This document shows positions 52,102 through 61,228 of a DNA stretch of 64,000 nucleotides, piece by piece. Made by a program: the position numbers and the translations under genes. Where the stretch lies: the NCBI RefSeq assembly GCF_900074915.1, contig NZ_LT222319.1, forward strand, positions 4,497,001 to 4,561,000, given 5' to 3'. Each line of letters begins with the position of its first letter. The first letter of the stretch is position 1. The notes under the pieces are model-generated. The model was given only the letters and a program-made list of their open reading frames with translations, was not told the origin of the DNA and did no database searches. The stretch is from Pseudomonas cerasi. Lineage in GTDB: Bacteria > Pseudomonadota > Gammaproteobacteria > Pseudomonadales > Pseudomonadaceae.

Positions 52102-53166
52102 ATGTTCCGACCCAAGTTGTTGCTGACCAGCCTTGCGGCACTTGCCTTGGGTGCCTGCTCGCCATCCGATCCTCAGGCAGTGACGTCCGCAGCGATTGCC
52201 AAACAGGTCATCCTGCCGACTTACAGCCGTTGGGTGGAGGCTGATCGTCAGTTGGCAGCCAGCGCATTGGCGTTCTGCCAGGGCAAGACTGATCTGGCCA
52301 CAGCCCGCGCCGACTTTCTGAAAGCACAGAAGACCTGGGCAGAGTTGCAACCGCTGTTGATCGGTCCTCTGGCCGAAGGCAACCGCGCCTGGCAAATACA
52401 GTTCTGGCCGGACAAGAAAAACCTGGTGGGCCGTCAGGTCGAGCAACTGGTGACTGCACAGCCACAGATCACCGCTCAGGAACTGTCCAAGGCCAGTGTC
52501 GTGGTGCAGGGTTTGTCCGCCTACGAATACATCCTCTTCGACGCTGACATCGACATGGCCAATGCCGAGCAGAAAGCGCGCTACTGCCCGCTGCTGATGG
52601 CCATCGGTGAGCGCCAAAAGCTGCTTGCCGAAGAAATCCTCAACAGCTGGAACAGCACCGACGGCATGCTCGCGCAACTGAGCAAGTTCCCCAATCAGCG
52701 CTACGCCGACTCCCACGAGGCGATTGCCGAATTGCTGCGGGTTCAGGTCACCGCGCTCGACAGCCTGAAGAAGAAACTTGGCACGCCACTGGGTCGTCAG
52801 AGCAAGGGGCAGCCGCAGCCATTCCAGGCAGATGCGTGGCGCAGCAAGTCGTCGCTCAGCAGCCTGGAAGCCAGCCTGATCAGCGCCGAAACGGTGTGGA
52901 CCGGTGTCGACAACAAGGGATTGCGCAGCCTGCTGCCCGCCGAGCAGAAACCGCTGGCCGACAAAATCGACGCCGCCTACGCTAACAGCCGAAAATTGCT
53001 GTCGGAACTCAAGCCGCCACTGGCCGACCTGCTGGCCACGGATGCAGGACGCCAGCAACTCAATGCGTTTTACGACAGCCTGAACGCCGTGCACCGCCTG
53101 CACGAAGGCGAGCTGGCCAAGGCACTCGGCATTCAGTTGGGTTTCAACGCCAACGACGGCGATTGA
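52102..53166 (+). CDS. Imelysin-like lipoprotein
   Basis: 354 residues with a lipoprotein signal (lipobox LGAC, Cys at about 19). The imelysin fold is recognisable from FLKAQKTWAELQPLLIGPLAEG and VVQGLSAYEYILFD, but the GxHxxE motif of the true M75 proteins is replaced by GLSAYEY, so its metal site differs from that of IcmP. The C-terminus carries a conserved LNAFYDSLNAVHRLHEGELAKALG. 61 bases after the di-heme gene and in the same operon. Confidence 0.87.
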   Translation: MFRPKLLLTSLAALALGACSPSDPQAVTSAAIAKQVILPTYSRWVEADRQLAASALAFCQGKTDLATARADFLKAQKTWAELQPLLIGPLAEGNRAWQIQFWPDKKNLVGRQVEQLVTAQPQITAQELSKASVVVQGLSAYEYILFDADIDMANAEQKARYCPLLMAIGERQKLLAEEILNSWNSTDGMLAQLSKFPNQRYADSHEAIAELLRVQVTALDSLKKKLGTPLGRQSKGQPQPFQADAWRSKSSLSSLEASLISAETVWTGVDNKGLRSLLPAEQKPLADKIDAAYANSRKLLSELKPPLADLLATDAGRQQLNAFYDSLNAVHRLHEGELAKALGIQLGFNANDGD

Positions 53167-53182
53167 TCAAGAGGTACATGTG

Positions 53183-54289
53183 ATGTTGCGACGTCAGGCC
53201 ATGGCGCTCGGCAGTCTTCTGCGCAGCGCCTGCACGCTGGGTGGCTGGACACTGTTCCGGCAAAAGAACACACGCCCCTTGTTGCTTTCCGCTCGCGACG
53301 ATGGCGACGGCAAGCACTATGCGGTGGGTTTCAAGCTCGACGGGACGCAGGTATTCGCGACCCAGGTGGGCCAGCGCTGCCACGACATCATCAATCATCC
53401 CGACCTACCACTCGCGGTGTTCATCGCCCGTCGTCCTGGCACTGAAAGCTACCTGATCGATCTGCGCGATGGCCGCTTGCTGCAAACCATCGTTTCGCAG
53501 CCTGACCGCCACTTCTACGGCCATGCGGTGATCCATCGCGACGGCGAATGGCTGTATGCGACGGAAAACGACACCCGTGACCCAGGCCGCGGCTTATTGG
53601 GCGTCTACCGCTTCGTTGACGAGCGCCTGGTGCACTGGACCGAGATCCCCACGCATGGCATCGGTCCGCACCAGGTCTCGTGGATGCCGGACGGTGAAAC
53701 GCTGGTGATCGCCAATGGCGGCATTCGCACCGAAGCGGAAAGTCGGGTAGAGATGAACCTCGATGCCATGCAACCCAGCCTGGTCATCATGCAGCGTGAC
53801 GGCACCTTGCTCAGCAAGGAAGCGCTTTCCCAACAGATGAACAGCGTACGCCATATGGGCATCGCCAGCGATGGCACCATCGTCGCGGGTCAACAGTTCA
53901 TGGGCGACAGCCACGAGTTGGCCGAGCTGCTGGCAATCAAGCGTCCAGGCCAGCCATTCCAGGCGTTTCCGGTGGCAGAGGAGCAATTGCGCGCGATGGC
54001 CCACTACACCGCCAGCGTCGCAGTACACAGCGAGCTGCGACTGGTGGCCCTGACGGCACCCCGCGGCAACCGCTTCTTTATCTGGGATCTGGACAGTGGC
54101 GCATTGAAACTGGATGCGCCCTTGCCGGACTGCGCGGGCGTGGGGGCTGTGACCGATGGCTTTGTCGTGACCTCAGGCCAGGGACGCTGCCGATTTTATG
54201 ATTGCCGCAAAGCGCAGCTGCTGGCCCAGCCATTGGACCTGCCGGCCGGGCTGTGGGACAACCATCTTCACCTGGCTGAGGTGGGTTAG
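53183..54289 (+). CDS. DUF1513 beta-propeller protein with Tat-like signal
   Basis: 368 residues from the ATG at 53183, preceded by AGAGG. The N-terminus MLRRQAMALGSLL has the twin-arginine pattern of a Tat signal, but the hydrophobic region is short. The body is a beta-propeller-like domain of DUF1513, with repeats ending in patterns such as GHAVIHRDGEWLYATEND and HQVSWMPDGETLVIANGG. Last gene of the di-heme/imelysin operon; found with these partners in many Pseudomonas. Function unknown. Confidence 0.85.
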   Translation: MLRRQAMALGSLLRSACTLGGWTLFRQKNTRPLLLSARDDGDGKHYAVGFKLDGTQVFATQVGQRCHDIINHPDLPLAVFIARRPGTESYLIDLRDGRLLQTIVSQPDRHFYGHAVIHRDGEWLYATENDTRDPGRGLLGVYRFVDERLVHWTEIPTHGIGPHQVSWMPDGETLVIANGGIRTEAESRVEMNLDAMQPSLVIMQRDGTLLSKEALSQQMNSVRHMGIASDGTIVAGQQFMGDSHELAELLAIKRPGQPFQAFPVAEEQLRAMAHYTASVAVHSELRLVALTAPRGNRFFIWDLDSGALKLDAPLPDCAGVGAVTDGFVVTSGQGRCRFYDCRKAQLLAQPLDLPAGLWDNHLHLAEVG

Positions 54290-54309
54290 ATACCGGGCCT
54301 GTGAGGGCT

Positions 54310-54537
54310 TCAGTTTTTAACCCCGGTACCCTGCGCCAGGCTGTACATGAACAGCAAAAGGTCGTGGTCCGGCTGTACGTTCACCAGACTCTTCGCCACG
54401 CGTGGCAGTGGGCAGTAGCCCTCGCCATGCTGCGTGGTAAGTATGCGGGTGGACGGTTGTTCAAGCGCCGCCACGGCGACGGTGGCAACTGCCAGCGCAC
54501 CGAAGATAAACAGACCTCTTGCCATTTCTAGCTTCAT
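54310..54537 (-). CDS. Small secreted protein, third gene of the ColR-controlled operon
   Basis: 75 residues. A short basic start and hydrophobic segment (about 8-23, FIFGALAVATVAVAA) are followed by about 50 soluble residues with one Cys. It overlaps the inaA stop by 4 bases, so it is translated as part of the methyltransferase-inaA operon. This equals the three-gene ColR-regulated operon of P. putida (PP0905-PP0903) in order and size. Function unknown; a periplasmic or membrane peptide is expected. Confidence 0.7.
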   Translation of the reverse strand: MKLEMARGLFIFGALAVATVAVAALEQPSTRILTTQHGEGYCPLPRVAKSLVNVQPDHDLLLFMYSLAQGTGVKN

Positions 54538-55256
54538 GACTCTAAACCTTTGATAGAGCTGCCAAACGCTGCTTGATAAAAGTAGATCAACTTCTGCCAG
54601 TCTGCAGCGCTGAATGACGAATGGCGTCGTAGCTGTTTCATATCGTGTTGGGCTGCGCCTTGCGCGGTAAGGCGACGACGGCCCTTTTCGAGATCGAGCA
54701 AGGCGACCTCGACGTTGGCGTCCGGCCCGTCCCCTGTCACCCGCACGAAAATGTGCTTGATGTACAGACAGCTGTGCTGCCAGCGGCCAAGGTGCATGCG
54801 GGCCAGAGTGTCTGCCACTTCCTTGAGCACGCGTTCATAGAACAGCTCGCCATGGCGCTCGCGCCCTCCGGCAGCCTGCCATTTTTCAATTTCCTCGAAG
54901 CCCTCCAGCGCCACCGTCACCAGCAATGCCCGCCAGGCATTGTCCTCGCCCCGCTCGGCACCGCAAAACACCACTTCGGGGACGACGACGCCAAGCTTGC
55001 GAAGCCCCTCAAGCGCCTCGCGCTCACGCAGCACGGTAGGTCGGCCCAGCGGGTGCAGCAGGCTACGGTAGATGTGACCTGTCTGACGTTTGGCATAGAG
55101 GGTCTGCCCATCGTCCATGACCAGCCGCTGCACACCACTCTCTCCACCGCGACGCACATTGGGTTCTTCAACCCATTCGCCACGCTGGCTCCAGAACTGA
55201 TCGAACTCATTCTGGATCGGGTTCACAACTGGTTCTTTCACGGACTGCAAACCCAT
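54534..55256 (-). CDS. inaA: Lipopolysaccharide kinase InaA family protein
   Basis: 240 residues from the ATG at 55256 (AAGG 8 bases upstream; 4 bases after the methyltransferase stop). The kinase-like fold of the InaA/WaaP group is seen: TLYAKRQTGHIYRSLLHPLGRPTVLRERE contains the ATP-binding Lys and Glu, and LARMHLGRWQHSCLYIKHIFV contains the catalytic-loop His, though the Asp seen in WaaP-type HGD is replaced by a different pattern. ALLDLEKGRRR has the metal-binding Asp. It may phosphorylate lipid A core sugar or act as a pseudokinase. Second gene of the ColR-controlled operon. Confidence 0.84.
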   Translation of the reverse strand: MGLQSVKEPVVNPIQNEFDQFWSQRGEWVEEPNVRRGGESGVQRLVMDDGQTLYAKRQTGHIYRSLLHPLGRPTVLREREALEGLRKLGVVVPEVVFCGAERGEDNAWRALLVTVALEGFEEIEKWQAAGGRERHGELFYERVLKEVADTLARMHLGRWQHSCLYIKHIFVRVTGDGPDANVEVALLDLEKGRRRLTAQGAAQHDMKQLRRHSSFSAADWQKLIYFYQAAFGSSIKGLES

Positions 55257-55260
55257 CTTT

Positions 55261-55941
55261 TTACCTTTTACGTAGGACATAGACTCGCCACATGGCGTAC
55301 ATGGGCAGGAAATCCATTCGGTTCTGAATGCGAAATCCTGCCTGCTCAAATTCGGTTTCTGCGGTAACAACAGGTAACACAAAACGATTCTGGTAACTTT
55401 CCCGCCCAGTTTTCTGCTGACGCTTGTTCTCCAGGCGCGCACGCTTCCATGCCTTGAAATTGCCATCCACCCAGAGGGAGACGATCACGCTGTCACGGGT
55501 TACGCGTTGAAACTCGCGCAATAGAGCCATCCGGTCGCTGGACTGACCAACATGGTGCAACAAGCGCATGCAGAAGATGCTGTCTACTGCGTTATCAGGC
55601 AGGTCGATGGCAAAGGCAGATGTCTGCAAAGGTTGTACCCTTTTTACAACGTCTGCCGGCTGCGAGGCACAGGCGGTACTGAGCATGTCTGCGGAGTTAT
55701 CGGCACCGATGATCGAGCGGTTCGGCTTCTCGGCCAACAATGGCCCGAAGCGTCCCGCACCACAAGGCAGGTCCAGCACCAGGCCCGGGTCCCCGGCCAT
55801 GTGCAGAGCCTTTCTCGCCAGCTGTTCATCGCGATGATGCGACAGCTTGCGCCAGATACCGTCCTGATGCTTTTCCAGGTACTGGCGGGCATGTGTCTTG
55901 TCGTACTTTCGGGAAAACTCGAGTTCGATGCGATCGCTCAT
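55261..55941 (-). CDS. Class I SAM-dependent methyltransferase
   Basis: 226 residues from the ATG at 55941 (AGGAG 9 bases upstream). SAM-binding motif I is VLDLPCGAGRF (about 52-62), followed by IIGADNSADML (motif II), FAIDLPDNAVDSIFCMRLLHHV (motif III/IV). The C-terminal region is rich in basic residues. Substrate unknown, probably a membrane or cell-envelope component because its operon partner is an LPS kinase-like protein and the operon has a ColR box. Confidence 0.86.
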   Translation of the reverse strand: MSDRIELEFSRKYDKTHARQYLEKHQDGIWRKLSHHRDEQLARKALHMAGDPGLVLDLPCGAGRFGPLLAEKPNRSIIGADNSADMLSTACASQPADVVKRVQPLQTSAFAIDLPDNAVDSIFCMRLLHHVGQSSDRMALLREFQRVTRDSVIVSLWVDGNFKAWKRARLENKRQQKTGRESYQNRFVLPVVTAETEFEQAGFRIQNRMDFLPMYAMWRVYVLRKR

Positions 55942-56009
55942 GAGAGCAGCTCCTGATGTTGATGGGGGCCAAACTAAAGGCACCGCCGTCACCGTCAGGT
56001 CATCTGAAT

Positions 56010-56025
56010 GTGAAAAAAATGTTAC
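56010..56025 (-). promoter_or_regulatory. ColR binding site upstream of the methyltransferase-inaA operon
   Basis: On the minus strand, GTAACATTTTTTTCAC matches the ColR consensus known from P. putida (YYNASNNYTTTTTCAC) at every defined position but the first. It is 69 bases upstream of the methyltransferase start and points toward it. Confidence 0.65.
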
Positions 56026-56141
56026 CTTTTAACGTCAGGTGTTTCGAGATTTTACAGAGAGTTAGAGGCAGTGTGTGGCCAATCGACGAAGTGCAGTCAA
56101 TTGGCCGCTACCCAATAAGGCCGGTCTACTCGAGAGGAAGG

Positions 56142-57431
56142 TCAGGGTTTGACCACGTTGAGCGTCACCTTGAACCGGCAACCATGGGGTTCCATAGGGG
56201 TGAGATCGACGCTCCATCCCTGATTGGTGCAAATGCGCTGCACCAGTGACAGCCCGAGGCCCAGCCCCTCTCCGCGCTGCTCGTTGCCGCGTACGAAAGG
56301 CTCGAACATCGCCTCGCGTTTTTCCTCGGGAATGCCCACGCCACTGTCCTCCACGGTGAAGCTTTCAGCGTGCAGGGTCAGCGCAATGAATCCGTGATCG
56401 GTGTAATGCAGCGCGTTGCGCAGCAGGTTGCCCATCACGGCATGCAGGAAGGTCGCGTTGTAACGAATATCGGACAGCTGGTCATCGGCAGGCGGCGTGT
56501 AGGTCAACTGCAGCCCCTTGCTCTCTATCGGGTCACGCCACTGGGAGATCAATTGCTCGGCCACCCCGACCAGCGTGGCCTTGGGCGTCATGGCCGGGTC
56601 TTCGCGCTGGGTGCGCGCGAGCATGAGGAAGGTTTGCACCAGATCGCGCATTTCTTCGCAGGCGCGGCCGATACGCTCGACCTGGCGACGGCCGCGCAGA
56701 TCGAGCGCAGGGTTTTCCAGCAGCAGCTCACAAGAGCTGGCCAGCACCATCAACGGCGTACGCAGTTCATGACTCACGTCGCTGGTAAACATACGCTCAC
56801 GGATCAGCGCCTGCCGCAAGCGACCCAATGTTGCATCGAAGGCCACCGCCAACTCGCCGACTTCGTCAGCGGCATAGTCGGGCGCCAATGGCGGTGCCAG
56901 TCCAAGCAGCTGGTCACGGTGACGAACCTGCCGGGCCAGACGTACGACAGGCGCCATGACCCGGCGCGCCAGCACCCAACCCAGAAACACCGCCAGCGCC
57001 AAGGCCAGAACGAAACCGACCAGCACGACGGCGAACAGCACCCGCTCACGCTCTTCAAAATCGCTCTGATCCTGCAACAGGGCGTAATGTCGGCCATCCA
57101 CCACCTCGATCATGGCGTGGTAGGACAACGGCCCACGGAACACCTCGTGGAAGCCTGGCTCGAGATGACGAATGTCCTTGGGCAGATCGAAGTCACCCGG
57201 ACCATTGCTGAAGTAGAACAACTGGTCGGGCTTGGGCCGGTGGCTCCAGTCGCTGACACTGTCCATCAGCATCAGGCGGTTGAGGTCACCCCCGAGGCCG
57301 GCGGAAATCAGCTTTTCTTCGACCAGGTGAACGGTGGAAATGATTCCGATGGCGAACGACCCGGCGACCAGTGCACTCATCAATGCAAAGGCAATGATGA
57401 TCCGTTGGGCAAGACTCTGTTTAAACTCCAT
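56142..57431 (-). CDS. colS: Sensor histidine kinase ColS
   Basis: 429 residues from the ATG at 57431, overlapping colR by 11 bases. Two membrane segments (about 10-32 and 131-154) enclose a periplasmic sensor of about 95 residues. It keeps His35, Glu38, Asp57, Glu96, His105, and the E126-x-x-E129 pair, residues linked to Fe(III)/Zn sensing in P. putida ColS. HAMP follows, then the kinase domain with SHELRTPL (phosphorylated His), N-box NLLRNALHY and GVGIP/GLGLGLS ATP-binding boxes. It phosphorylates ColR in response to excess iron or zinc. Confidence 0.92.
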   Translation of the reverse strand: MEFKQSLAQRIIIAFALMSALVAGSFAIGIISTVHLVEEKLISAGLGGDLNRLMLMDSVSDWSHRPKPDQLFYFSNGPGDFDLPKDIRHLEPGFHEVFRGPLSYHAMIEVVDGRHYALLQDQSDFEERERVLFAVVLVGFVLALALAVFLGWVLARRVMAPVVRLARQVRHRDQLLGLAPPLAPDYAADEVGELAVAFDATLGRLRQALIRERMFTSDVSHELRTPLMVLASSCELLLENPALDLRGRRQVERIGRACEEMRDLVQTFLMLARTQREDPAMTPKATLVGVAEQLISQWRDPIESKGLQLTYTPPADDQLSDIRYNATFLHAVMGNLLRNALHYTDHGFIALTLHAESFTVEDSGVGIPEEKREAMFEPFVRGNEQRGEGLGLGLSLVQRICTNQGWSVDLTPMEPHGCRFKVTLNVVKP

Positions 57432-58104
57432 CCCGGCCCTCGGCCAAGCGATAGCCCACGCCATGCACGGTCTGCAACAGCGGTTTGCCAAACGGTTTGT
57501 CGATCACCTGACGCAACTGGTGCACATGGCTGCGCAGGCTGTCGCTGTCCGGGCAATCGTCGCCCCACAGGGCTTCTTCCAGAATCTCGCGGCGCAGTAC
57601 ATGCGGGCTCTTCTGCATCAGCACGGCGAGCAGCTTGAGCCCGACCGGGTTGAGCTTGAGCATGCGCCCCTCACGTGTCACCTCGAGGGTGTCAAGGTCA
57701 TAGACCAGATCGGCCACCTGCAAGGTACGCCGCCCGCCGCCTTGGGCACGACGCAATACTGCTTCGATCCGCGCGGCCAGTTCAGACAGGGCGAATGGCT
57801 TGAGCAGGTAGTCGTCAGCACCAGAGCGGAAACCCTGCAGACGGTCGTCCAACTGATCGCGGGCAGTCAGCATGATGACTGGCGTGTCGCGCCGGGCATC
57901 TTCGCGCAGGCGCTTGCACAAGGTGTAGCCGTCGATACCGGGCAGCATGATGTCGAGAACGATCAGGTCATAGTGCTCGGTGGCTGCCAGATGCAGTCCT
58001 GAGAGGCCATCCTGGGCGCAGTCGACGGTATAGCCTTTCATGCCCAGGTAATCGGCCATGTTCGCCAGGATGTCGCGGTTGTCTTCAACCAGAAGAATTC
58101 GCAT
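57421..58104 (-). CDS. colR: Response regulator ColR
   Basis: 227 residues, OmpR/PhoB family. The receiver domain has the acidic pair in LVEDNRD (about 5-11), phosphorylated Asp51 in LIVLDIMLPGIDG, Thr in LTARD and Lys in LLKPFALSEL. The C-terminal winged helix has SLRSHVHQLRQVIDK as its recognition part. Acts with ColS; target genes lie on both sides and carry matching boxes. The start ATG at 58104 is preceded by an SD-like GAGAGTG. Confidence 0.93.
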   Translation of the reverse strand: MRILLVEDNRDILANMADYLGMKGYTVDCAQDGLSGLHLAATEHYDLIVLDIMLPGIDGYTLCKRLREDARRDTPVIMLTARDQLDDRLQGFRSGADDYLLKPFALSELAARIEAVLRRAQGGGRRTLQVADLVYDLDTLEVTREGRMLKLNPVGLKLLAVLMQKSPHVLRREILEEALWGDDCPDSDSLRSHVHQLRQVIDKPFGKPLLQTVHGVGYRLAEGRDGV

Positions 58105-58178
58105 AAAGCACTCTCATATGCAGTTTGGGCTGGCGCAGCTTAAGACGAAGTGGGCGTCAGGGCCAGCGCCGATATGGC

Positions 58179-58194
58179 ATGACGATTTTTTCAC
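58179..58194 (+). promoter_or_regulatory. ColR binding site upstream of the PAP2 phosphatase gene
   Basis: ATGACGATTTTTTCAC matches the ColR consensus (YYNASNNYTTTTTCAC) at every defined position except the first. It is 87 bases upstream of the PAP2 start on the same strand. The PAP2 gene of P. putida beside colRS is a known ColR target. Confidence 0.65.
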
Positions 58195-58281
58195 CTATGA
58201 TTCATAAGGCTCATGACACACTTTGAGACGAACCGTCGCACACAATAATCGCGGCATGCCCTTCAAAGATCTGGATTCGAT

Positions 58282-59022
58282 ATGTCGAAAACCGTCGCCC
58301 CACCCTACTCCCGTTCGATCAACCCGTGGATTTACCTGGCTATCCCCATTGCCGTGGCGCTGATCCTCATGCTGCTGGAACTGACGTCACTGGACATGGA
58401 CATCGCCAAGCTGGCCTTCGATCCCGTCAGCGGGCAGTTCATCGGCAGGCACAGTTATTTTCTCGAAGACGTTCTCCACGACCGCGCCAAACAGCTGGTC
58501 ATGGTATTCGGCGCTTTGGCCATGATCGGCTTCGCAGCGTCCTTCAAGGTAGAGCGCCTGATCCCGTGGCGCAGAGAGTTGGGTTGCCTGGTGCTGTCCA
58601 TGGCGCTTTCCACCGCCTTCGTTACCCCGGTGAAAGTGTTGACTTCAGTGCAATGCCCTTGGAGCCTGAAAGAATTCGGTGGTCAGGAAACCTACAGCGA
58701 ACTGTTGAGCCCACGCCCTGCGACCGATAAACCAGGACGCTGCTGGCCGGGCGGGCATGCGGCGACCGGCTTTACCCTGTTCGCACTGTTCTTCGCCCTT
58801 CGCGACCGTCGCCCACGGATGGCGAAGATGGGTCTGGCTCTGGCGTTTGGCCTGGGAACTGTTTTCTCTGTCGGGCGAATGCTGCAAGGTGCGCACTTCT
58901 TTTCCCATAACATCTGGACCGCAGTGTTCTGCTGGCTGATCTGCCTGGGGGTTTATTACTTCGTGCTTTATCGTCCCGAACCCAAGGGCCTCGCGAACAG
59001 CAACATACAACCGACGCACTGA
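58282..59022 (+). CDS. PAP2 family phosphatase, probable lipid phosphatase
   Basis: 246 residues with about six membrane segments. The PAP2 motifs are present, although motif 1 is unclear (VKVLTSVQCPWSL lies at its place). Motif 2 is PGGHAATG (in place of PSGH) and motif 3 is GRMLQGAHFFSHN (Arg and His). Acts at the periplasmic face on a lipid pyrophosphate or phosphatidic acid. The ColR box upstream ties it to the envelope-stress regulon together with the methyltransferase-inaA operon on the other side of colRS. Confidence 0.87.
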   Translation: MSKTVAPPYSRSINPWIYLAIPIAVALILMLLELTSLDMDIAKLAFDPVSGQFIGRHSYFLEDVLHDRAKQLVMVFGALAMIGFAASFKVERLIPWRRELGCLVLSMALSTAFVTPVKVLTSVQCPWSLKEFGGQETYSELLSPRPATDKPGRCWPGGHAATGFTLFALFFALRDRRPRMAKMGLALAFGLGTVFSVGRMLQGAHFFSHNIWTAVFCWLICLGVYYFVLYRPEPKGLANSNIQPTH

Positions 59023-59044
59023 TTGGTCCGGCACAGAAAGGCCA

Positions 59045-59073
59045 TAAAAAAACCCCGCACAAGGCGGGGTTCT
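59045..59073. terminator. Bidirectional intrinsic terminator between the PAP2 and groEL genes
   Basis: Stem AACCCCGC/GCGGGGTT with a 5-base loop. On the minus strand seven T follow, ending groEL transcription; on the plus strand TTCTTT follows for the PAP2 gene. Confidence 0.88.
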
Positions 59074-59101
59074 TTATGGGTGTAGCTTAAGGGGTAAAGG
59101 C

Positions 59102-60745
59102 TTACATCATGCCGCCCATACCACCCATGCCGCCCATGTCCGGCATGCCGCCGCCTGCTGGCTTGTCTTCAGGCACGTCAGCGATCATCGCTTCGGTGGT
59201 GATCATCAAGCTGGCGATGGAGGACGCGGCCTGCAGAGCAGAGCGAGTCACTTTGGCCGGGTCAAGGATACCCATTTCGATCATGTCGCCGTATTCGCCG
59301 GAAGCAGCGTTGTAACCGAAGTTACCCGAACCCTGCTTGACCTTGTCAACAACAACGCTTGGCTCGTCACCGGAGTTGGCAACGATCTGGCGCAGAGGCG
59401 CTTCGACTGCACGACGCAGCAGAGCGATACCGACGTCCTGATCAGCGTTGTCGCCTTTCAGACCTTCGATAGCCTGCAGGGAGCGAACCAGTGCCACGCC
59501 ACCGCCAGGTACCACGCCTTCTTCAACGGCTGCGCGGGTTGCGTGCAGGGCGTCTTCAACGCGGGCTTTCTTCTCTTTCATCTCGACTTCGGAACCGGCA
59601 CCGACCTTGATCACTGCAACGCCGCCAGACAGCTTGGCTAGGCGCTCTTGCAGTTTTTCCTTGTCGTAGTCCGAGCTGGTGTCGCCGATTTGCTGACGGA
59701 TCTGGGAGATACGCGAGTCGATATCGGTTTTCACGCCAGCACCATCGATGATGGTGGTGTTTTCCTTGTTCAGGATGACGCGCTTGGCATTACCCAGGTG
59801 TTCCAGGGTAGTGGTTTCCAGGCTCAAGCCGATCTCTTCGGAGATAACGGTACCGCCAGTCAGAACAGCGATGTCCTGCAGCATGGCCTTGCGACGATCG
59901 CCGAAACCTGGAGCCTTGACGGCTGCAACTTTCACGATACCGCGCATGTTGTTGACAACCAGGGTGGCCAGCGCTTCGCCTTCAACGTCTTCGGCAACGA
60001 TCAGCAGAGGACGGCCAGCCTTGGCGACTGCTTCCAGAACCGGCAGCATTTCGCGAATGTTGGAGATCTTCTTGTCGACCAGCAACAGCAGCGGGCTGTC
60101 CAGCTCGGCAACCATGGTGTCCGGCTTGTTGATGAAGTACGGGGACAGGTAACCACGGTCAAACTGCATGCCTTCTACAACAGACAGCTCGTTTTCCAGA
60201 CCCGAACCTTCTTCAACGGTGATAACGCCGTCTTTGGTCACTTTTTCCATGGCTTCGGCAATGATGTCGCCGATGGAGTGATCGGAGTTGGCCGAGATGG
60301 TGCCGACCTGGGCAATAGCCTTGGTGTCGGTGCATGGCTTGGACAGCTTCTTCAGCTCGGCAACAATGGCGATGGTCGCCTTGTCGATGCCGCGCTTGAG
60401 GTCCATCGGGTTCATGCCGGCAGCGACGGCCTTCAGGCCTTCGTTGACGATGGCCTGAGCCAGAACGGTAGCGGTAGTGGTACCGTCGCCTGCATCATCG
60501 TTGGCACGGGAGGCAACGTCTTTGACCAGCTGCGCACCCATGTTTTCGAAACGGTCTTTAAGCTCGATTTCCTTGGCAACCGAAACACCGTCTTTGGTGA
60601 TCAGCGGAGCGCCAAAGCTTTTCTCGATGATAACGTTGCGGCCTTTAGGGCCCAGGGTCGCTTTAACTGCGTCAGCCAGGACGTTTACACCGGCGAGCAT
60701 TTTTTTGCGGCCAGAATCGCCGAATTTAACTTCTTTAGCAGCCAT
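59102..60745 (-). CDS. groL: Chaperonin GroEL
   Basis: 547 residues from the ATG at 60745 (AAGGA 10 bases upstream). Starts MAAKEVKFGD and ends with the glycine/methionine-rich tail MGGMGGMGGMM. The ATP-binding signatures VLADAVKATLGPKGRNV and DGTTTATVLAQ are intact, as is the AAVEEGVVPGGGVALVR signature near the C-terminal third. Forms the 14-mer folding chamber with GroES. It is 49 bases after groES in the same transcript. Confidence 0.98.
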   Translation of the reverse strand: MAAKEVKFGDSGRKKMLAGVNVLADAVKATLGPKGRNVIIEKSFGAPLITKDGVSVAKEIELKDRFENMGAQLVKDVASRANDDAGDGTTTATVLAQAIVNEGLKAVAAGMNPMDLKRGIDKATIAIVAELKKLSKPCTDTKAIAQVGTISANSDHSIGDIIAEAMEKVTKDGVITVEEGSGLENELSVVEGMQFDRGYLSPYFINKPDTMVAELDSPLLLLVDKKISNIREMLPVLEAVAKAGRPLLIVAEDVEGEALATLVVNNMRGIVKVAAVKAPGFGDRRKAMLQDIAVLTGGTVISEEIGLSLETTTLEHLGNAKRVILNKENTTIIDGAGVKTDIDSRISQIRQQIGDTSSDYDKEKLQERLAKLSGGVAVIKVGAGSEVEMKEKKARVEDALHATRAAVEEGVVPGGGVALVRSLQAIEGLKGDNADQDVGIALLRRAVEAPLRQIVANSGDEPSVVVDKVKQGSGNFGYNAASGEYGDMIEMGILDPAKVTRSALQAASSIASLMITTEAMIADVPEDKPAGGGMPDMGGMGGMGGMM

Positions 60746-60794
60746 GATCATTATTCCTTGAATACTTAGTAGTAACGGAAGTCAGCGGGAGCAC

Positions 60795-61088
60795 TCAGCC
60801 TTCGACGACAGCAAGAATCTCGTTCTCGCTCATCACCAGCAGGTCTTCGCCGTCTACTTTCACTGTGTTGCTGCCGGAATAAGGGCCGAACACAACCTTG
60901 TCACCCACTTTCACAGCCAGCGCACGTACTTCGCCGTTGTCCAGCACGCGGCCGGTACCCACAGCAACGATCTCGCCGCGGTTAGGCTTTTCAGCAGCCG
61001 AACCTGGCAGAACGATACCGCCGGCAGTTTTCGTTTCTTCTTCACTGCGACGGATGACGACGCGGTCATGCAGAGGACGAAGCTTCAT
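60795..61088 (-). CDS. groS: Co-chaperonin GroES
   Basis: 97 residues from the ATG at 61088 (AGGAG 8 bases upstream). Starts MKLRPLHDRVVIRR, has the mobile loop EEETKTAGGIVLPGSAAEKP and ends ILAVVEG. Caps GroEL. First gene of the groESL operon; its leader is structured and preceded by a heat-shock-like promoter. Confidence 0.98.
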   Translation of the reverse strand: MKLRPLHDRVVIRRSEEETKTAGGIVLPGSAAEKPNRGEIVAVGTGRVLDNGEVRALAVKVGDKVVFGPYSGSNTVKVDGEDLLVMSENEILAVVEG

Positions 61089-61222
61089 TGTCGATCTCCT
61101 GATTATGTTTGTTTGATCGTCCGGTGAGTGCACCGGCCGGTTTAAATCCGGACTTGCCGGTTACGGTTCGACGCGCGAACCGCAGAATACGGTCTGGCCT
61201 TCAGGCCAGAAACCTTGCGGTG
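61089..61222 (-). ncRNA. Structured groES 5' leader, Pseudomon-groES RNA motif candidate
   Basis: About 134 bases between the predicted start site and groES. They contain a perfect 7-base hairpin TCTGGCC/GGCCAGA (61193-61210), a second hairpin CGGTTCG/CGAACCG (61162-61180) and further GC-rich pairings (accggccggt near 61130-61140). A conserved RNA motif upstream of groES is known in Pseudomonas (Pseudomon-groES). Position and folding fit, but I cannot align it to the family model by eye. Confidence 0.55.
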
Positions 61223-61228
61223 ACCCAT

